5,687 nucleotides of DNA. It comes from Deltaproteobacteria bacterium (GTDB lineage Bacteria > Desulfobacterota_D > UBA1144 > Nemesobacterales > N074bin48). The notes beneath the pieces were generated by a model that was given only the letters and a program-made list of their open reading frames with translations, did no database searches and was not told where the DNA came from. A program made the position numbers and the translations under genes. Position 1 is the stretch's first letter. Each line of letters opens with the position of its first letter. The DNA is taken from positions 1 through 5,687 of the forward strand of contig SMWS01000005.1 in assembly GCA_004356685.1 (NCBI GenBank), in the 5' to 3' direction. This document shows, piece after piece, positions 1-5,687 of the stretch.

Positions 1-813
1 TATTCACTTGATAAAGTAAAAAAATGCCAGGCGTTTCATTTTAAAGGGGGCCAGGGTGCAAAGACAGGAACCGGAGGGCATTTGCCAGGCAATAAGGTCA
101 AAGGAAAAATTGCAGAAGTGCGCGGGCTCCCTGAGGGGGAGACTGCTATTTCTCCACCACGATTCCCTGATTGGGATGATATAAAATATATTAAAGATTT
201 TGCAACCATGATTAAGGAAGAGACCGGAGGTATACCTGTTGGATATAAACTTTCAGCGCAGCACATTGAAAAAGATATTGATGCTGCGTTGGATATTGGA
301 AGTGATTATATCATCTTAGATGGACGGGGTGGAGGGACAGGTGCTGCCCCATTAATATTTCGTGACAACATATCTGTTCCAACCATTCCAGCTCTGACAC
401 GAGCTAGAAAACATTTAGACAAAACAGACAAAGATATTACACTTATCATTACTGGCGGTTTGAGAATTCCGGCAGATTTTGCTAAAGCGCTGGCACTGGG
501 AGCCGATGCAATCGCTGTTTCCAATTCAGCTATTCAAGCGATTGGTTGTTTGGGTATGCGCGCATGCCATACAAATAATTGCCCCGTCGGGATAGCAACA
601 CAGAGAAAGGATTTGCGAGCTAGACTTATTATTGATGAATCAGCAAAGCGATTAGCTAATTTCTTTAACGCATCAGTTGATTTAATGAAAGTGTTAGCGC
701 GTGCTTGTGGCTATACATCCTTGAATCAATTCAATATAGACAACGTAACAACATTTAAGATGGATATGGCCTCTCTTACCGGTATTCATTATGGAGGCGA
801 TGCGGAGGTTTAA
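1..813 (+). CDS. Glutamate synthase-type FMN/3Fe-4S domain protein, C-terminal part (5' end outside window)
   Basis: The frame is open from base 1 and ends at TAA 811-813, giving 270 residues with no start in the window; the TTG at 82 is internal to conserved sequence. Early residues contain the glycine-rich stretch GGQGAKTGTGGHLPG, followed by AISPPRFPDW. Both are hallmarks of the FMN-binding (alpha/beta)8 synthase domain of glutamate synthases (GltB/Fd-GOGAT and the stand-alone archaeal-type family). The glycine-rich segment DGRGGGTGAAP (around residue 110) and ITGGLR are FMN/phosphate-binding loops. Cys183, Cys189 and Cys194 in CLGMRACHTNNCPVG have the C-x5-C-x4-C spacing of the 3Fe-4S ligands. 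Such enzymes form glutamate from 2-oxoglutarate and ammonia in the cytoplasm, but many stand-alone members are uncharacterised, so the substrate is inferred. The usual stand-alone length is about 500 residues, so roughly half is missing to the left. The C-terminus is only about 65 residues past the cluster, which fits the short stand-alone form rather than full GltB, where a long GXGXG domain follows. Confidence 0.9.
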   Translation, partial: YSLDKVKKCQAFHFKGGQGAKTGTGGHLPGNKVKGKIAEVRGLPEGETAISPPRFPDWDDIKYIKDFATMIKEETGGIPVGYKLSAQHIEKDIDAALDIGSDYIILDGRGGGTGAAPLIFRDNISVPTIPALTRARKHLDKTDKDITLIITGGLRIPADFAKALALGADAIAVSNSAIQAIGCLGMRACHTNNCPVGIATQRKDLRARLIIDESAKRLANFFNASVDLMKVLARACGYTSLNQFNIDNVTTFKMDMASLTGIHYGGDAEV

Positions 814-3800
814 TTGGACTGCTCAAAACCTTATATCAGTTTATGATACTAATAAGGCTATGAACAAATTGATAAGATCGTAAGGGTCTATAATATTTAT
901 CTGGCTTCACAATTAAGTATGTATGTAGCATACAAACTCAAAAAATATAATCAAACTATTGAATTATATTAATATGTACATATTGTAGGTTAATAAAATG
1001 CTAAAAATATCTGCAACAAAATTAAGAAACAATTTATTTGAGTATTTAAAAAAAGCCTCTGGTGGTGAAACTATAATCATTCAGAAAAACAAAAAAGATG
1101 TTGCCAGAATGGGACCAATACATAAAATTAACTGGAGAGATAAAATCAGTATCAAACCGAAAATACTAGTTTCAGAAGAAGAGTTTATCAAACCTATAGA
1201 AGATATTTGGATGGATTACGAGTGAATAAAACTGCATACCTTCTTGATACTCATGCATTAATTTTCTGGAATAATAAAGAAAATGTTTCACGGGAATTCA
1301 TAGAATATTTTGATGATATTGATCAAAAAGGTTTATTATTTGTATCTTCTATTACTTTTTGGGAAATTGCATTGTTAAATAAAAATAAGAGATTAGAGAT
1401 ATCAAATTTATTTATATGGAAAAGTGATATATTCGATAATACTAATCTTCAAATACTAAACCCTTCTGCAAAAGAAATGATTGACTCAACGTTACTGTCC
1501 AATATACACAAAGATCCATTTGATAGATTATTAATAGCTCAGGCTAAACATAATAATTTACAAATAGTAACAAAAGATAAAAATATTCATAAATATAAAA
1601 TTAATGTTTTTTGGATGTAATCAAATAATAGATGGCATCAGATTTTAATTTCACAAAATATCAGATGACAAAGCCTGTCTTTATTCAATATTACAATCCC
1701 TGCAGGGCACTTCTTTCCTACAATGAAATGCTAAACAATAGTAACCGTCCTCTTAGCCAAGAAACAATCAATAAATAAAAACTGAGGAGTTTCTCTATCC
1801 TCTCTTGACTTTTACCTCTACAGGCGCGCCCCCTGTTCTATAAGTTAATTAGTGGCTGTCCCTATTTATCCCTTGTAAAAGGCCAAGATGATTTTTGACA
1901 TCTATGTTGCTAAAATAAAGCCCCAAATAATTATTAGCAGGCCAATGATAAACGAAACTTTGAGTTTATAGAAATTGGAAAAATGTACTGTATTTATTAA
2001 TGATTATTATATTATTAATAATTCACTCCTATTTGGTATTTTCACATAATCTTATTTATTTTTGGTTTATTGGATCACCGCCTTCGCACAGCGGACTTTC
2101 AATTACGGACGGATACAAAAGATACAGCTTTTTTTCAAAATAAAATGCGTGGTTTAAGAGAGAATTTTAATTGATAAAGCTATAGTTTTTGGTATATAAT
2201 AAGAACGAAAAGATTAATGCATAAAATGGGATTATCTATTTTGTCTAAATTTATTTCGATTTGATTAGTCGTAGCAGTGGATCAAAAAATCCTTTTGGCT
2301 AAATAAATTAAGTACGCTATAGCTAATGGCAAAGAAGTTCATCCGAATTACACATAAAACAACTGGAGCCAGGATAGCAGATGGCCCCATCGGATGGGGT
2401 ATTACTCCATTTGAGGGTAACCTTTATATAAGAAATAAATTTTTACAAACGGATGGATTCAGACCAAACTACATTCCTGGATTATGTCCATATAAGTTTC
2501 TATATGTTTGGATGGATTTAAAGCTAGGTGATAGTACTGAGATAAAAAATTTAGGCTGGCTATATTGGTTACCGAATCCAATCTTTCCATTTATTTGGTT
2601 CCGTGTCGGGATACCTCGTCATCATCCAGAACTACAGTACGAAGAATATGTCAGAGAATCTTAGTAAGAGGGGAAATGTCTATGCAAGAGATTAAAATCT
2701 ATACCACCCCGACCTGTCCATATTGCACAATGGTTAAGGAATACCTGAAGGAGAAAGGGGTTGATTTTAAAGAATATAACGTTGCACAGGATAGTGAGGC
2801 ACTAAATGAAATGGTTCAACTTACAGGACTACGAAGTGTTCCTGTTACTACCTGTGGCAGAGATGTTATGGTTGGATTTGATCCTAGCAGATTAGACCAG
2901 ATGATCAACTGTGCAAGGCAACAAACATCTGTCTCGGAATAAACATAAAAATCGAATTCTTCTATTTTGATGGGTGTCGGAATAACGTGATTGAATCTGC
3001 TCAAAATGCATATATTCAAATGGATTCTTAATTTGCCTAGGAAAATATCTATACTATAATTAATTAACAATATGAGATGCGGTGTTAATTTGGCAAAAAT
3101 ATATCTATTAGTTGGAATACTGTTTTTTGGTTTGTCATGCGCAAACAAGAGCAATCATAACAATTTGTGCTAGTATGTGTAGCTAAATTTTAAGATGTAG
3201 AAAAACCTTGCTGCACATGGATCACCCGTCTTTTGGAGAAAGTGAAGCGTAGCGAAAGCCGCGCCGCTTTTGGCAGTCCGCGTGCATGCGATTGTTATGT
3301 GATATTTTTATTATACTGACCTCACTTAGGAAAATTCTTGCCATGTAGAGCCAAGCCTGCCCCAGCTTCAGTGTAGACATTAAAAACAGCATCAACACCA
3401 TTTTCTATCAGTTCTTTCTTTTCGTCTGGATAAATAGATGTAGCGGTTATTCTCCCTTTAAACCCCCAATGTCGAGCCAATTTTGCGGCTGCCTTGTTAG
3501 CTTCAACATTCGGGGCACACAGCAAAATCCATTCAATATCACTGTTTTTTATATTTATCTGAGACCAAAAATCTGAGCCACTTACATTGGCATAATAGGT
3601 TTTCCGTCCATTCGTAGACTGTGTTTCTACAACCTTCTCGTCAAAGTCTAATCCTATTATCTTTTTTTGCCCCTCAAGGTAATCATAGGCACCACTGCCA
3701 ACACGACCCATACCACAAACCAATATTTGAACATCAGTTAAGTCAATTTTCAGATCATCCTCTGGTAATTCAGAATGTTGGAATTTTTGCAGCCCCTTCT

Positions 3801-5687
3801 GAAACTGGGAATATAAATCATCAAACCGCTTATTGAGTGTTGATGAGACAACAAATGACACAGCGACTAATACGGCCATAACCACTAGCCATTCGTATGG
3901 AAGCCAGCCTTGCGATACCGCAACAATCATCACAATAAGTCCAAATTCGCTGAAGTTACCCAGCGCCATTGATGCATTGCTGGCAGGAAAAGTTCGCACT
4001 TTAAAGCGTGACAATAACCAGAAAAACAAACCACTTTTAATCACTAGCAGCATTAACAACACAGGGACGACAATTAGCGTCGTAACATTAGGCAAACCTG
4101 CCATGCCAATACTCAGGAAAAAGCCGACTAAAAATAATTCTTTAATACCAAACAAGGCTTTGGATAATTCATCAGCCTTAGGAGTATTTGCCAGCAAAAC
4201 ACCAAACACCAAAGCCCCCAGATCAGCTTTCATATCGACTGCTTCAAACAGTGTTGATCCACCCAAAGCCATCGACAGGCCGAAAAGCAATAACAGTTCC
4301 CCATGGCCTATCCTAGTTGATAACTTAATAATAAGAGGGCGGCCAACGAAAATCAAAAATATTAAAACCACCGCCCATATCGACGGTATTTTCACCTCTG
4401 ATATACCCAAATAAATAACAGCCACAATATCCTGGATAATCAATATGCCAATGGCAATTTGCCCATACCGAGAAAGAAAGTCACCACGTTCTTCGAGTGC
4501 CTTAACCACAAAGACGGTACTTGAAAAAGACAAAGCAAAGCCAATAATTAAAGCATTCGCCAGCGATAGCTGATTAAATAAAGGTAATCCTGTTTGTTTC
4601 AGCAGTAGCAGTGTTGCAATGGAGACTGCACTAAATATCAGCATGTGCGCCAGAGCACTGCCCAAAATCTCAACGTGAAGTAACTCTTTTAATTTTAGTT
4701 TGAGACCAATAGAAAACAGCAGAAGGGCTATACCGAGATCAGCCATTTCGTTAAGAAACTCTCCGCCTTCAGCACCCACGTAATTAAGCGAAAACCCTGC
4801 TACAAGAAAACCAACAAGCGGAGGCAATCCCAACGCACGACTCAGCGCACCAAAAAGAAAAGCGATAGCGATCCAGATTGGATCTTTGTAATCAATTGAA
4901 GAGAGTATCGATTCCAGCGGAGCTTCCTTTTATCATATAAAATTTTTCAAGAATGTAGCCAGCCTGTGTATCACATAACATATATTTTTATGCCGATGCA
5001 TGCTTATTATTATGATTAGCAATGATAATACTAAATATTTGATATTCATTGCAATTAGTAATGATTTATTAGCTAATTATGTATGATAATATGAGTAATA
5101 TTATCATTATCATGCTGCCTGACAAGTTATCAACTTTGAGTTTGAAACAACAATGTCTGATAATGGACCTGAGTTTAAAGGAAAGCTTAGGTATGATCAT
5201 CCGTTTGAGACAATGTGTAAAGAGTTAGGAATAAAGCATATATACACAAGACCATATAGACCACAAACTAATGGAAAGATAGAAGTGTTTTTTAAGATAG
5301 CGAAAAAAGAGTTTTTTAATCCAAACAAGTTTGAATCAATGGAAGATTTAATAATGAATTTGGGAAACTATTTATTTGAATATAATCACTTGAGAAGACA
5401 TGGAGGTTTGAACTATGAAACACCTTTTGATAAACTACAAAAAGTTACCGAATTACTGGCTAGTACAAACGGTCCCTTTTAATCGTTACCTAATCACTGT
5501 GCATTTACAAACTTCCCCTTTTATTCTTTCGTGAACATATTGATGGCTCTTTTATGTCCATAGTAGAAATTTTCTATATCAAATAAACTAATATCTCGTA
5601 GTACAATCCAATCTAGATCATATTTTGATCTTTTTACATTAGATAATTGCGATTCATAAGTATGTATAGCAGTCTTAGCAAAAAAAA

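Overview
The window is AT-rich bacterial DNA, probably from a gammaproteobacterium or a relative. That assignment is an inference from gene types and base composition only. It reads as an accessory or degraded region. Four intact or nearly intact gene units are separated by long, gene-poor, palindrome-rich spacers, and the right half carries fragments of broken genes.

Layout, left to right. Bases 1-813 are the C-terminal half of an FMN/3Fe-4S glutamate-synthase-type enzyme that runs in from the left edge. Bases 998-1620 are a compact, very AT-rich Phd/YefM-VapC (PIN) toxin-antitoxin pair overlapping by 4 nt, preceded by two perfect palindromes that are good operator candidates. Bases 1621-2325 hold no convincing gene but contain several small palindromes, an AT-rich inverted repeat and a well-formed sigma70-like promoter. 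That promoter probably drives a two-gene redox unit: a DUF427-like protein (2326-2664) and a CPYC glutaredoxin (2676-2942). Immediately downstream are what look like two gene stubs: a short thioredoxin-like start (IEFFYFDGC) with no usable start codon, and a lipoprotein signal peptide that stops after the lipobox.

The stub region ends in an attC-like element (about 3156-3300) that abuts the 3' end of a minus-strand CPA2/KefB-type cation:proton antiporter with a C-terminal RCK/TrkA-N domain (3322-4917). The reading frame of this gene runs upstream of the first ATG/GTG/TTG-type codon to a well-spaced Shine-Dalgarno followed by CTG, so a CTG start is likely. A 12-bp sequence next to the attC-like element recurs inverted just upstream of the antiporter, so the gene sits between inverted copies, as a cassette-like or transposed unit might.

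Bases 5000-5115 are a dense cluster of AT-rich inverted repeats with GATAAT/ATTATC hexamers, followed by the 3' remnant of an rve/DDE transposase (5123-5482) and the 3' end of an unrecognised minus-strand ORF that leaves the window on the right. No clear new multi-gene system is visible. The most interesting leads are the attC-like boundary around the antiporter, the non-canonical antiporter start, the DUF427-glutaredoxin pairing, and the palindromic operators of the toxin-antitoxin unit.
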